From contig NC_052357.1 of assembly GCF_009727055.1 (NCBI RefSeq), positions 83,405,706 to 83,469,705 of the forward strand: a stretch of DNA of 64,000 nucleotides, written 5' to 3'. Position 1 is the stretch's first letter, and each line of letters starts with the position of its first letter. Positions 22,113 to 33,603 of this stretch are shown here, in pieces. Both the position numbers and the translations under genes were made by a program. Below the pieces are notes generated by a model that saw only the letters and a list, made by a program, of their open reading frames with translations, ran no database searches and was not told the DNA's origin. Source of the DNA: Benincasa hispida. Its lineage: Eukaryota > Streptophyta > Magnoliopsida > Cucurbitales > Cucurbitaceae.

Positions 22113-23285
22113 TTGGGATATTTTAGGAACGGGTTTTGTTTTGTTTTGTTTTTATCCTTTAAGGACGGATGGGTTTGAACATGAAATCATGTGTTAGACA
22201 TAACTGATGCATTTGCTTCCATGCTTTTGAGGTCATGCATCAGAATGATGATGTGTTAATCTTCGCATGTAATGACCACGCGTTCCTATCACAAGTTTTC
22301 TTACGGTTGCGCCAAGTATGACACAAATGCAAGTTTCTCGGGTAATTCGAGGTCGAACACGGGGACTTGTTACTTAATAATATTTGTGAAGTGATGCATT
22401 TGAGGCAAGGAATAAGAATAAAAATAAAGCGAAGAAAGTTTAAATGACTTATACACCACTCCAAAGTTTAAATGACTCACTACTTCTACTCCTAGCTAAA
22501 CGGATTGAGCAATATGAGGTTTACAATGAGAATAGGTAGAAACACAACAACGAATAATGCATAGTAATATTTACTATCTTAAATCGCCCGAGTAATCCCA
22601 GCTCATTGTACTAATGCATCACACATCTCAATGGTCAGCCGCATGACTATATCTCTGTAGTGTATGGTTGCATTGAGCATAAGATTGTTTCTATCTTTAA
22701 AAACAATGCGAACCTTGTTGAGTGCGTTCCATCTCTTACCTTCTCAGGCAGTTAGACGCAACTATTTAACTTATAGACAAGCAATGCAACATCCCATAGA
22801 CAAGCGTTGCTATAGGCTTTCACCAAGCAAAGAGGATTAACTCACTATACTCGCACAACGCACACCTCTCAGTGGGTTGCTTCATGCGTCTTATCTCTAG
22901 GCTACACGATTAAGCATGCGATTGACTTTAATAAATAAACGCTGAATATAAAATATGACAGAGATGAAGATGATGAAGAATATGGTAATGAAGGAATTAA
23001 GATTTTCCTTGATCACAAAATATCTTAATATCTCAAGCTAAAATGTAATACAATACATAGATTAGAAGGGAGATGAAGGAATCTGCGTCAAGGCTACTGC
23101 TGGTGCCATGGTTAAATGGTGGGGATGTCTCTCTCGAGCTCTATCTCCAGTGAATGCTCCGATCGTTACTCGATCTGGGTTGTGGAGATGAAGAATTCTC
23201 ACTGGAAATCTCTTTCAGGCTCTCATCTGTGATCACAAACTTCTGCCTTGAGGCAGAAGTTCGAATGTCTTAAAATGAAGGTCTC

Positions 23286-23303
23286 AAAGGCTATTTATAG
23301 AGT
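23286..23303 (-). promoter_or_regulatory. TATA box of the minus-strand LTR
   Basis: Minus strand ACTCTATAAATAGCC, a strong plant TATA box. The related LTR at 38473 has GCTCTATAAATAGAGCC in the comparable position. Confidence 0.5.
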
Positions 23304-23516
23304 TTGAACGTCGACAGCTGTAATGATGAAGGTATGGCTCACTGCTGCTTTTGTCGCAATATGGGCATTATCACATCGCCTTATCTTGTTGATACTCCCA
23401 AGGTATGCGTCCGAGCTGAATTCAGCTGAAGTTATCAACGCGTTCTACCCATCTTGCGATCTTCTATTATGGTTGTCAATCCCTGGCCACATTCTCTATT
23501 TGTTCACCGCTTTCTC

Positions 23517-23570
23517 CATGCGTTAGACGCATGTGTTTACCGCAACTTCCATGCGTTAGACGCATGTGAT
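23517..23570. repeat. Repeated palindromic word ATGCGTTAGACGCATG
   Basis: Two copies of CCATGCGTTAGACGCATGTG about 36 bp apart. Each is an inverted repeat (ATGCGT/ACGCAT around TAG). Further ATGCGTTT and AAACGCATGA half-sites follow to about 23650. Confidence 0.85.
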
Positions 23571-23849
23571 TGTCGTCTGCGTCGTTTTTGCGGTAGACTG
23601 GCTTCAGCATATGCGTTTGTCTGTGATTGTTAGCTTCAAACGCATGAGTGTGATTCCTGTGATAGCTAAAAATATAGACACTTTGGCACGAAATAACACA
23701 TAATATTGGGTCAATGAGGATTTAGGTGCTAATTGACGCAAAACTCAATTTTTCACAATTTCTAAGTATTATCACTGCGTTTTCTACCTGTTAGCTCTCA
23801 TAATTCTAAATAAAAGGCTTATAATAACTAACATTTCTGCCAATTATCA

Positions 23850-24125
23850 CCGGTCGTCACCAACCAATGCATCCCTAAGATTACATCCATCTTCCCTAGC
23901 TCCATGGGAAGAAAGTCAGCCTCGATTGTCAACCCCTGCAATGAAAATGTAACAGACTTATAGATTCCCTTTCCTTGCACAGCTTCTCCATTTTCGACCA
24001 CCAGCTCTTAACCCGAAGTCATCCTGATTAGTAGCCCCAACTCGTTTATCAATTGCTGATGAATGAAGTTGTGAGTGGCCCCACAATCAATTAAGACCAA
24101 TACTTCCTTATCAAGAATCGTCCCT
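23850..24125 (-). pseudogene. Gypsy D aspartic protease
   Basis: Minus strand: KGTILDKEVLVLIDCGATHN, FIHQQLINELGLLIRMTSG, a stop, ELVVENGEAVQGKGIYKSV, TFSLQGLTIEADFLPMELGK and MDVILGMHWLVTTGDN. DCGATHNFI is the active-site D-x-G-A of gypsy retropepsins, with Ser changed to Cys. ILGMHWL is the conserved ILGMDWL region. The protein is cut at 23849 by the neighbouring LTR; RT and integrase are absent. Confidence 0.85.
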
Positions 24126-25263
24126 TTAAGCTTCATTGTCCCCTTCTTCGAAAACCCCTTTGATTCGTTGCAGCTCCGGTGTCTCTTCTATTGCCCCTGT
24201 TTCGGGGTCTTCTTCCACATCTTCCTCTTCATTCGAAATGAACAACATTAGTTTACGATTCTCACGTACCTTACTCCAATGACCCTGCGTATATTTATCG
24301 TTACACTGGAAACATAACCCCTTTTCCAAGCACTCTCGATACTCACTATCCGACAACCGTTTCACCAGCGCCTCTTTCTTCATCGGGTTTGAATTTGCCT
24401 TAACGAGTATAAATACCTATCTAACCGCTCCAACTTCAGTACCTTTTGGGTTGTACTTTGCCGTTGATGAGGAAGTCTTACTAACAGGTGTGTTTTGGGC
24501 CTCCTTGCTTGTAGACTAACTCACTTATGGCCGTTTTAAGGGAAATATTCTGATCGTTGACTAATTGAGCTTCCCTCATACATTCGTCCAGCCATTTAGG
24601 ATGTCTGCTGATGAGTTTCGCTTGTAACGTCGGCTGCAATCCATTAAAGAAAGCACCTGTTAGCACAACTTCAGCCATCTTCGGTAAGGGTGCAGAGTAT
24701 GTGACAAATCTCTTCACATAGTCCATGTAGCTTCCATCCTATCTGATCCAAAGTAGTCGAGCGTCGATACTTCCTTCATTAGTCGGCCTATACCGCTCAA
24801 AGAGCCTACTCTTCAATTCCTCCCAAGTGTTGATTGGCCTTCTGTTATGGCTACAACGAAACCAGTCAACTTCAACTGGAGCAAAACTTACCACTGCCAC
24901 CTTTACCTTCTCCCCATCACTGAGATCGTGTATGTCGAAATAATTCTCCGCTCGATATACCCATGATTCAGGGTTCTCTCCCAAAAACATCGGCATCTCT
25001 AGTTTCTTGTATTTGCTTTCGTTGCCTTCGACTATTCCCTTGTCCGATCCAAGGCATGCATTAGAATCACCAAATTTTTATTTCATTTTAAGTTTCGAGC
25101 CCTCCCCAATGCCTGATTCAGTCGCCTTGCACAGTGAACTAGTCTTCTTCACTTCCTCGGTTAGCTTTTCAATATTCTTAAACAACACCAGCAACATATC
25201 CTTCATACTTGATATTTCCTTCTATGTGGCTTCCACCCGCTCTTCCATTTGCTTTTGAGTCAT
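24126..25263 (-). pseudogene. Gypsy D gag polyprotein
   Basis: Starts at the ATG at 25263 (MTQKQMEERVEAT), 30-odd bp after the PBS, and runs through an in-frame TAG and TAA in the N-terminal coiled-coil region. Three open blocks follow: LEMPMFLGENPESWVYRAEN and YFDIHDLSDGEKVKVAVVSF (retrotrans_gag), then DYVKRFVTYSAPLPKMAEVV and AFFNGLQPTLQAKLI, then the tail with GLCFQCNDKYTQGHWSKVRE. That zinc knuckle (CxxC...GH) has lost its last Cys, since GHRCK is usual. Gag would form the particle shell and bind RNA. Frameshifts make it dead. Confidence 0.85.
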
Positions 25264-25264
25264 T

Positions 25265-25307
25265 TGTCTTGTCCGCCCCAAGATATTGTATGTCTCTGAT
25301 ACCAATT
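25265..25307 (-). other. PBS and leader of gypsy D
   Basis: Minus strand TTGGTATCAGAGACATAC follows the LTR end CTAACA directly, an initiator-Met-tRNA-type PBS. Confidence 0.75.
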
Positions 25308-25734
25308 TGTTAGGTATTAACTCTGCAAGATAACAGAAAAGAAAAACCCAAAAAAAGATAAAATCCGACGCAAACAGAGCTACTGAGAAGATTTATTTAT
25401 ATGCTAATAGACGAGTGATTACAAGCATCTAACTCACAACTAAGGATAACAAATGCAAAACTCATAAACAAAGATAAAAGAAACAACATATCCGAGATGG
25501 CTGAACCTCTCCTCCAACTGAAATCCCTCAACTATGATCGAATCCTTCCTTGCCTTCTCCTTTGCTGTACCAACCTTTTTAAAGAAGCCCAGGTGGTCCC
25601 CTCAGGTGGTTATATTTTCTTTTCCCGATCTTGCTCCACTTTCCTTCCAATATTCTTCCTCTATTCCCTCTATTCTAGGTAATTTCCCTTTTCTACCATT
25701 TCTCTTGTATGTATTTATGATTTGGGGTCTAACA
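25308..25734 (-). mobile_element. 5' LTR of gypsy D
   Basis: 427 bp with TGTTAG (25308) and CTAACA (25729-25734) as inverted termini, placed upstream of the PBS and gag of D on the minus strand. The partner LTR is not present in the window. Confidence 0.75.
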
Positions 25735-26568
25735 CCCTCATTACACCTAACCCGGCCTGACCACCATCGCCGCTCCTAACCTCTACCCGACCTCACCGCC
25801 ACTCCCAATCCTCATCGAACCATCGCCCCACTGTCTATGGTTTTGAGGATACCTTTCAAGCCATCAACCATTTCCCTCAACGAGCATATCTAGGGCACAT
25901 TTTTTTCACTCCTCACCATTTCCATTGAAAGTAAGCTTAAATTCACTCTCCTTTGCACAAATTTTGGTTTTATGCTCAATGTAACTTCCGGTTCTTTAAT
26001 TTTGATTTCCAGATGCATATATTGCCCTAACTTCCCCAAGTTTATTTGAATTGATCAACAGATAGAATTTCTTATTTCGCTCAAGTAATTTGTTTCATTT
26101 CTCGAATATTTCAAGTTTCTTGTATATTTAATTTTACAAAGGAGTTGAGAAAACGATTGTGCATGATAAATTTTTAAATGGTTTTTTCAATTAGAATATT
26201 GATTGTGGTTGATTTTGAAGTATAATGTACTACCTGTAATGTTTGTTTCATCAGTTTAGAAGAAAAGATATTGTTCTGGATTTGGCTAAGTTTGTAGATA
26301 AAGGCATCCAATTTGAAATTTATACTAGTTATGGTTGCTTACTAATTTTTTTTTTTTTTTTTTTTGCTGAATTTATCTTTTAAATGAGGTAATTTGGAAA
26401 GAATATGGGGTTGAATATTCGATTAGTTGTGGTTGAATATAGTTGAATTCCATTTTATTTTATTATTTTATGATTTATTGCTAGATATATGATTAGATTT
26501 GGAAAAATGAAATAATCTTGGAAGACTTAAACACACTTAAAACAATTTTTGCTTTTAAAGTAGTGTGT
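25735..26568. other. Non-coding, no gene seen
   Basis: A short CG/CC-rich patch (25740-25830), then AT-rich sequence with a T tract at about 26347-26365. Nothing codable. Confidence 0.5.
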
Positions 26569-27079
26569 TGTTGGTCAAGGGAAGACTAAACCTTTTATGT
26601 AGAAGGGAAAACACCATCTTAAATATACTATGAAGTATACAGTAAGGTCAAGTATAGAAAACAAATCTTCAACAACCTTTTACATTTTTTTTTTTTTTTT
26701 TTTTATAGTTTGTTATGTAACTACTTGTATCAGCTAAAAAGTATAAATATGCATCATTTACATTTGTAGTACAATCTTTCATGAGCTTACAAGAAAGCTA
26801 CAATATCTATAAAGAAAAGTGTGACTTAGCTCTTGAAATAAAGGTTCTTCTCCTTTCCGTGGATGTAGGCACTGTATTGCCGAACCACGTAGATCTCCGT
26901 GTAGATCTTCTTCTCTTCTTTCTCTTTATCATATTGCATGTTCATTTTATTCTTCATTCACACAACAAAACTCACACAAACAATCAAAAAGAAAAAGGGT
27001 TAGAAAGAGTTTTCTGCAAACATAGGATAGAATGAGAGAGAGAGAAAATAATTTGTTTGTAAATTTCTTTTTCCATCAG
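26569..27079 (+). mobile_element. Probable solo copia LTR
   Basis: TGTTGGTCAAGG to TTTTTCCATCA. It contains CCGTGGATGTAGGCAC...TTGCCGAACCACGTAGATC, an inverted-repeat block characteristic of many plant copia LTRs near the 3' end. A PBS-like GTGGTATCACTTCC follows at about 27088. The start is chosen from the TG and is less sure than the end; no TSD was verified. Confidence 0.5.
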
Positions 27080-28019
27080 AGCAGAGTGGTATCACTTCCA
27101 TCAGGCAGAGTAAGTGAATTTTTCCACGTGTTGCACATCAGCTGGAAGATCGTGGAGTAATTAAGGCCAAGTAATCTACCTACCAAAATATTTGAGGCAA
27201 AATTAACCAGACTTTGATCACGGTTTGGATCAGTTGAAGGCCAACTTCATCATTTGGGTTTTTATTCAAGAAATTCAAGTGTGCAGGCCCAACACACCAT
27301 CTTAAACTTCTTAGCACAATACCGATTGTAAACTCCTTTTATTTAATTTTTTATTTATTTTAAAGTGGTGTATTGTTGCTCCTAATTTGTTTTAAGGAAA
27401 ACTTTTGGTAGATATATGTTGTAAAATGTCGAATGGTGTTGAATGTGAAAAGAAAAGCGATAAAGGAATTATTTTCTCGATTTTTCTTTTCGTCAACAAT
27501 CATTTTGTAATGACTATATATTTCTACTTTACATATTGATGTTTTGTTCTTACTTATGGGACATGGGCCATAAAAGAGTTTATTTTGAAGTCTCATATTT
27601 ATTTTTCGATTATTTTAAGATGATTTTGTTGTTCGTGTGTTTGCAAACACAAGTATGAAAAGTTTGAGGTAATGATCAAATTCGAGTAATTTATTTGTTC
27701 CAAAGGTGAAATTTTCTTTTAACATTTCTTTTAAATTTACTAATTTAAAGCATCATGTTCTAGTTAAACTATGTATTATTGGAACTAGTTAAACAAAGTG
27801 GATTATTTGGTTTAATCTTGAAATTGAATTGAGAAATGGGATCTTTTAAGGAATGACATTAAAAGATTGGTTATCATTTTGCATCCTTATTCTAGTTGAT
27901 GTTGTTTTGTTCTCTCATAGGTTTAGTTCAATTATAATCTGGTGTTACTTTTAGTTTGTGGTTGAATTAGATTTATATTTGGATGTGTAGAAGTGGAGTA
28001 ATGGATTTTAATTTGTTAA
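27080..28019. other. AT-rich non-coding, nothing recognised
   Basis: Short ORFs in all frames without recognisable content. Confidence 0.5.
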
Positions 28020-28340
28020 TGTTCTTAGGTTGAGTTTAAAGTTGGTATAAGAGTAAATGCATAGTTATGTTTAAGCATGAATTGAATTTTTAGTTTAATA
28101 TTGAATTTGAGATTGATATATGGATAAATGCATTGAGTTTGAGAATGATTTATGGTAAATTGAGTTTGAGATTAAAGTATGTGTGTATGTGAAATTATTA
28201 ATGTTACTAAATTTAAGCTTAAGTTTTATATAGAGTTTGAGATTGGTATATGGATAAATGCATAATTATGTTTAAGTTTTATATCAATTTTTCTATTTGT
28301 ATAGGGGTAAATGATTATTTATGTTTAAATTTGGGTTAAA
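28020..28340. repeat. Degenerate repeat GAGTTTGAGATTGGTATATGG
   Basis: Variants of TTTGAGATTGRTATATGGATAAATGCAT followed by TTATGTTTAAG occur at about 28034, 28104, 28228 and 28285, irregularly spaced. They may be interior non-coding repeats of the DNA transposon that ends at 29260. Confidence 0.55.
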
Positions 28341-28747
28341 TTTTAAATCATAGTTCATATACTTAAAGTTAACTATATAGTAGCATTGAAACTATTTAGA
28401 ATTGTATTTTGTAGGTATCTCAAGGTTTACGTTCAAGATGCAGCTCTGGTCGAGCAAAGTTAGATTTTAGATTTATATTTTGTAGGTACTTCGGGGTTTA
28501 TGTTTTGTGCATAATATGTAATATTGTATTGGAGTTTATGTTTTGGGATATAATGTAATATTATTACGGGATTTATATTTTGTGAATATTATGTAATGTT
28601 AAAGATGATATATAATGTTATTTCAGTGTTAGTATTATGTAAGAAAACTAATCTAATGTATTAGTTTTGATTTTAGTTTATTTCATCAAATTTGTAAGAT
28701 TCAAACAGGTTTTATAAATTATAATTTTTTTCATTTTAAAAAGCCAT

Positions 28748-29260
28748 TCTCGATGCCAAATTTAAAGGCATCGGAAAAAATAACACTATCATGAAATATT
28801 TTCTAGATTTTTTCTGATGCTATACCATTATGTGGTTAGGAAAGGAAACTTCTCCCAACATTAAAATAGGTTGTCGTCAGGAAAGATAGCCTCTCTCGAG
28901 CAAAATTATGGATTTGGTATAGGGATGTGAAATTTTAACACAAAATTCGACCTTCTGTTGATGCCAGTAGGGTGGTATCGACAGAAGGTGTTTCTCTTGA
29001 TGCCATAAATTGGTTTATTAGCATCGGGAGAAGTACCTTTTGCCAATGCCACCCTATTGGCATTGGCAGAAATCCTCCCCACTTCTTCCGTCACATTTTT
29101 TTTCTTCGATGAAGACACTTTTTTTTGCGTTGGAAGAAGGTTTTCTTGATGATCACGTCGACGACAAAAATGGCATCAAAAAAGCCTTTCTCGACGGTTT
29201 TTTTTTTTTTACTTTTTTCGATGGTTTTGGTCGTAGAAAGAAGTCAAATTTCTTGTAATG
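28748..29260. mobile_element. Terminal region of a CACTA-like DNA transposon
   Basis: The right end CAAATTTCTTGTAATG (29245-29260) is the complement of CATTACAAGAAATTTG, one base from the plant CACTA terminus CACTACAAGAAATTTG. Inward lie four hairpins built on GATGCC/GGCATC words: 28748-28776, 28951-28988, 28992-29032 and 29037-29072. Such subterminal repeats are typical of CACTA elements, where they bind the transposase. No transposase and no left CACTA end were seen, so it is a truncated or non-autonomous copy. Confidence 0.6.
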
Positions 29261-29404
29261 TTTTGTAATACATGAGAACTAAAGGCGTGGGTGGGAACAA
29301 TTCATGATTAATGAACGACTATATTGTGAACTTGGCAATGGATTGGTCAATAAAATGTTAATGTTTAAGATACACTATCTGGATAGAGTGAATCATATTA
29401 GTGG

Positions 29405-29753
29405 TGTACAACAAATTGAAAGCAAAAACAAGGAAATAAAAGGATAGAGAATAGAGAAATTGCATAGTATTTATAGTGATTTGACGTTCACGTCTACATC
29501 CACATTATTGAGTCAGAGAGGGATAGTATTTCATTACGATTGCAATCTGAAGAAGACGATATAAGAGAGAGGAAAAATATATATACTCCTAACTTACTCC
29601 ACTCATGATAAAAACGTGTAAATTTGATCAGATTTTCAACTGTTTACACTAAGTTGTTAGAGGCATCAAATTACAGCAATAACCCTGAAGGAAAAGAGTA
29701 AAGAGAGGATAACAATGTAAAATTGCAACGGATGTGAAGTCACTCAAAATCCA
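29405..29753 (-). mobile_element. 3' LTR of minus-strand copia H
   Basis: 349 bp; minus-strand start TGGATTTTGAGTGACTTC at 29753, end TTGTTGTACA at 29405. Near-copy of 58420-58769. On the inner side AAGAGGGTGATTA is the polypurine tract. Confidence 0.8.
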
Positions 29754-31667
29754 TAATCACCCTCTTGATTGGAACATCAGAAGTTAAGATAATGAAGATT
29801 CATCTCTCTAAAATGAAATTATTCTAAATTTTCTTGAATTAATTAGTCAGCTCTAAATTAAGGAGCTGACAGAGGTAATCAAGTTTGTTGCCTGCAAGAG
29901 TTTTTGTCAAAAGATCTGCTATGTTCTCAGAAGTGTGCACCTTGAGTAGAGACAATTTTTCTTCTAAAAAACATCACAAACATAATGAAATCTTACAACA
30001 ATATTCTTAGATCTATCATGAAAACTTGGATTTTTTTATAAAGCAAGTGACTTTGAGAAATCAAACCTTTTAACCAAGTTGATTCTTTAATTGCATCAGC
30101 TAGTACCATGTATTCAGCTTTTGTGGAGGATAAAGCCACGACTAATTGCAAAATTGACCTCCAGCTTATTATATTACCATAAAGCAAAAAGACATATCAT
30201 GTCAAAGAGCATATTCAATCTGCATCTGATACATAATCGGAATTGACATAACCTATCATCAATATTAACATGTTTAGAAAGCACTAGACCTTTCTTAATA
30301 GTTCCTTTTATATATATGAGGACCCACTTGATTGCCTCCCAAAGAACTTTACTTGGGTTGCTCATGAATCTACTTATCACACCCATGGAGTATGCAATAT
30401 CATGTCTGCAAGACACCATATCATACATGAGACTCCCAACAAGGTTTGTATATGGAACTGACTTCATCTCATTCAATTCTTCATCAGTAGAAAGTGGCTA
30501 ATTTGATGACAACTTGAAGTGCTGAGCAAGAGGAGTATTGATTGGTTTGTTATTTCCATGTTGATAAATAAATAGAGAATTTATCTATCTATATCTAATT
30601 AACTCCATTCCCAATAATTTCTTGGCATAACCAAGTCTTTCATTTCCATCTTATTGCTTATCTAAGCCTTTAGTTTTTTTAATTTCTTGAATATCATTTG
30701 AAGCCATCAAAATATCATCAACCTAAAACAATAATAAGATGAAAGACTTGTTATAAACAATCTGCTTATAGACACATGAATTGTATGCATTCCTCTCAAA
30801 ACCATGTGAAATAATGAAAGCATCAAAACATTTATTCCATTGGCGTGAAGACTGCTTAATCGCATATATTGATTTTTGCTAGTGGCAAACCATACTCTCT
30901 TTACCAAATTGTTTATAACCAGGGGGTTGTTTCATGTATATGTTTACATCTAAAGTTCCATTCAAGAATGTTGTTATGACGTCCATTTGCTTAAGTTCCA
31001 AGTTAAATTGAACAACCAAAGATAAGAGGACTCTAATTGAAACGTGTCTCATAATGGGAAACAAAACTTCATTGTAGTCAATGCCCTCTTCTTATGTGAA
31101 ACCTTTGGTTACTAATCTTGCTTTGTAGCGAGGCTGTTGAAAACCTTGAATTCCTGGCTTAATTTTAAAAATCCATTTGCAATCTATCAAATTTTTTTCT
31201 TGAGGTTTTTGTACTAGTTTCCATGTTTGATTTTGTTGTAGAGTGTGCATCTCACGATCCATGGCTTCAATCCGATATTGACTATTTTCACAATTAACCA
31301 TTTGCTTGTTAGAGTTTGGTTAAGAGGGCAAATTTCTTCAAAACAATTCAAGGAAAATGTAGTAAGGTCGAATTCTTCATATCGAACTGGTGGTCTGATT
31401 CCTCTCCTTTCTCTATCTCTAGTGAGTTGATATGATTGAAGATGAAAGAATTATGAATTTGTTGGTTGGATTTCAGTATCTTGTAATGAGGATGTGGCTG
31501 TGTTTTTACCCTTTTCATATGTATTTTCCAGGTTGGGGTTTTGATTTTCAAAATTAGTATTATCGATGTGTCTAGTTTTAGATGATGTTTGTGATGTTTG
31601 TCCTTTGTTAGATTCAAAAACAGGAGTTTGTGGCAAACGATCTCCATCCCACTACTCTCCAAAAGAG
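29754..31667 (-). pseudogene. Copia H pol: RT and RNase H
   Basis: Minus strand, in order: a hydrophilic linker (LPQTPVFESNKGQTSQTSS), RPPVRYEE, the RT start AMDREMHTLQQNQTWKLVQK, LIDCKWIFKIKPG, RYKARLVTKGFT, then LKQMDVITTFLNGTLDVNIY and MKQPPGYKQFG. Next come NEMKSVPYTNLVGSLMYDMV, ACRHDIAYSMGVISRFMSNP-like sequence, IKWVLIYIKGTIKKGL, and the RNase H LVVALSSTKAEYMVLADAIK and ESTWLKGL. Several stops and frameshifts; the RT catalytic YVDD region (about 30700) is poorly preserved. The 5' side is cut at about 31660 where the plus-strand copia I starts. Gag of the same type is found at 57498-58321. Confidence 0.85.
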
Positions 31668-32860
31668 AAGACAAGACAGTAAATATGATTTATTGGTCTT
31701 GGAGACATGTATGGTAGAGAATGATGATTCTGCCTGAATCCTAGATTCAGGTGCTACCAATCATGTCAGTTCCTCTTACCAAGGATTCAGTTCCTAGAAA
31801 ACGTTGCCACAAGAAGAGATGACTCTTCGAGTCGGTACTGGTGAGGTTATTTCAGTTGTTGCTGTAGGTAGGTTGAAGTTATTTGTTGACAAGAAACGTT
31901 ATATGTTACGGATAATATTTTTGTAGTTCCTCATATTAAGAGGAACTTAATCTCGGTTTCTTGTCTCATTGAACAAGGCTATACCGTCTCCTTTTCTGAG
32001 AATAAAGTGTTTATTTTCAAGAATAGAATGGAGATTGGTTATGGTTCAATGGAAAATAACTTATATGTACTAAGGTCGTTAGTCATAAAAGCCTTGTTTA
32101 ACATTGAAATGTTCAGTACGACAACAACAGCTTAAAGACCAAATGTTTCTCCAAAAGAAAACACCCATCTTTGGCATCTAAGTTTAGGTCACATTAACCT
32201 CAATAGGATTGAGAAATTGGTGAAAAGTAGACTTCTAAAGAGTTTAGAAGAAAACTTCTTGCCGGTATGTGAATCATGCCTCGAAGGCAAGATGACCAAA
32301 TGATCTTTTACTGGAAAAGGTTACAGAGCCAAGGAAGCCTTGTAGCTTGTACATTCAGACCTGTGTGGTCCGATGAATGTTAGAGCTCAAGGTGGGTATG
32401 AATATTTCATCTCTTTCATAGATGATTATTCAATGTTTGGGTATCTCTTTCTAATGCAACGTAAGTCTGAAGCCCTTGACAAGTTCAAGGAGTATAAGGC
32501 TGAAGTTGAAAACTTGTTAGGTAAGAAGATAAAAATACTACGATCTGATCGTGGTGGAGAATATATGGACCTTCAATTCCAGAACTATATGATAGAACAT
32601 GGGACTGCATCCTAACTCTCGGCCTCTGGTACACCTTAGCAAAATGGTGTATCAGAAAGGAGAAATAGGACCTTGTTGGATATGGTTCGGTCTATGATGA
32701 GTTATGCTCATCTTTTAGACTCATTTTGGGGTCATGCAGTGCAGACTGCATATTATATCCTGAACAACGTTCCTTCGAAAAGTGTTTCTGAAACACCTTT
32801 TGAGTTATAGAGAGGCTGTAAAGGTAGTTTACGCCACTTCAGGATTTGAGGCTGTCCGGC
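31658..32860 (+). pseudogene. Copia I: protease, GAG_pre-integrase and integrase, 5'-truncated
   Basis: Starts abruptly inside the gag tail (KRRQDSKYDLLVLETCMVE). Protease motif LDSGATNHVSSS, with the D-S-G-A active site intact. RVGTGEVISVVAVGRLKLF follows, then a frameshifted pre-integrase zinc finger. Integrase is open at 32373-32615: GYEYFISFIDDYSMFGYLFL, LGKKIKILRSDRGGEYMDLQ (second Asp), then stops near the catalytic Glu region NGVSERRNRTLLDMV. It lines up along its length with copia E (50180-51300). Confidence 0.85.
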
Positions 32861-32864
32861 ACAT

Positions 32865-33497
32865 GTGCTAGCGACTAACCTAAAGAAGTTAGAACTGCGT
32901 TTGAAGGTTCACCTCTTTCTGGGCTATTCCAAGGAAACGAGAGGAGGATACTTCTATGATCCAAGTAAGAATAAAATGTTAGTTTCCACTAATGCTATCT
33001 TCTTGGAAGAAGATCACATGAGGGATTATAAGCCACGAAGTAAGCTCGTTTTATGTGAGATCTCCAGTGAGACTAAGACTACTGAGGGTTCAACAAGAGT
33101 TGTTGAACAGGCCAACAGATCAACAAGATTTGTTGAGGTCGAGACATCTAGTCAACCAGCTCAAGAATTGAGACTGCCTCGACGTAATGGGAGGGTTATG
33201 AATCCACCGGATTGCTACATGGGTTTGACTAAAGCCCAAAACGTCATTATGTATGATGGGGTTGAGGATCCGTTGTCTTTTAAGAAAGTAATGAAGGATG
33301 TTGATCACTGGATGACGGTCAAGACGTTCCTCAAGTATCATCGGAGAAAGAGGGACTACATGCTTGTATATGAAGCTAAGGATTTGATCCTTACGGAATA
33401 CAACGTTGCTGATACCTTTACAAAGGCCCTCACGATCAAAGTGTTCGAGGGTCACCTGGATAGTCTGGGTCTGTGGTACATGCGGCATCTTGTCTAG
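32865..33497 (+). pseudogene. Copia I chimeric ORF: integrase C-terminus fused to RNase H tail
   Basis: 210 codons open: VHLFLGYSKETRGGYFYDPS, FLEEDHMRDYKPRSKLV, LRLPRRNGRVMNPPDCYMGL (post-integrase linker), then KVMKDVDHW. The RT should begin here, but the reading jumps to VKTFLKYHRRKRDYMLVYEA, just before RNase H, and after KDLILTEYN jumps again to NVADTFTKALTIKVFEGHLD, the last residues of the polyprotein. Two internal deletions, both kept in frame, removed the RT and nearly all of RNase H. No catalytic domain is left, so I do not call it a functional gene. Confidence 0.8.
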
Positions 33498-33589
33498 GGC
33501 AAGTGGGAGATGATACTGGGGTATGCCCTAGTTTATTGTATATTGTACAGTTTTATATTGTATTGTACATTAGTCTCCTGAGTCATTAG

Positions 33590-33603
33590 AAAAAGTGGGA
33601 GAT
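33590..33603 (+). other. Polypurine tract of copia I
   Basis: AAAAAGTGGGAGAT directly before the LTR at 33604. The same AAGTGGGAGATT precedes the LTRs at 53395 and 55582. Confidence 0.8.

Larger units (their letters stand above)
22113..23849 (-). mobile_element. Athila/Tat-like gypsy LTR, minus strand (left boundary uncertain)
   Basis: From 23849 the minus strand reads TGATAATTGGCAGAAATG, TAGTTATTATAAGCC and TAGAATTATGAGA. This parallels the plus-strand LTR at 38473 (TGATAACTTGTAGAAATAC and on). Further along both share a TATA box and a segment ACAAGTCCCCGTGTTCGACC...CGAGAAACTT (here about 22375-22330). The right edge cuts the protease of gypsy D. The left edge is placed where copia similarity stops (TGTTGGGATATTTT at 22113), but it may lie further right. 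No coding region is credible. Confidence 0.55.

Noticed and set aside
23323..23526. 67-aa ORF with hydrophobic stretches as a membrane peptide
   Set aside because: Lies in the minus-strand LTR next to its TATA box; chance ORF.
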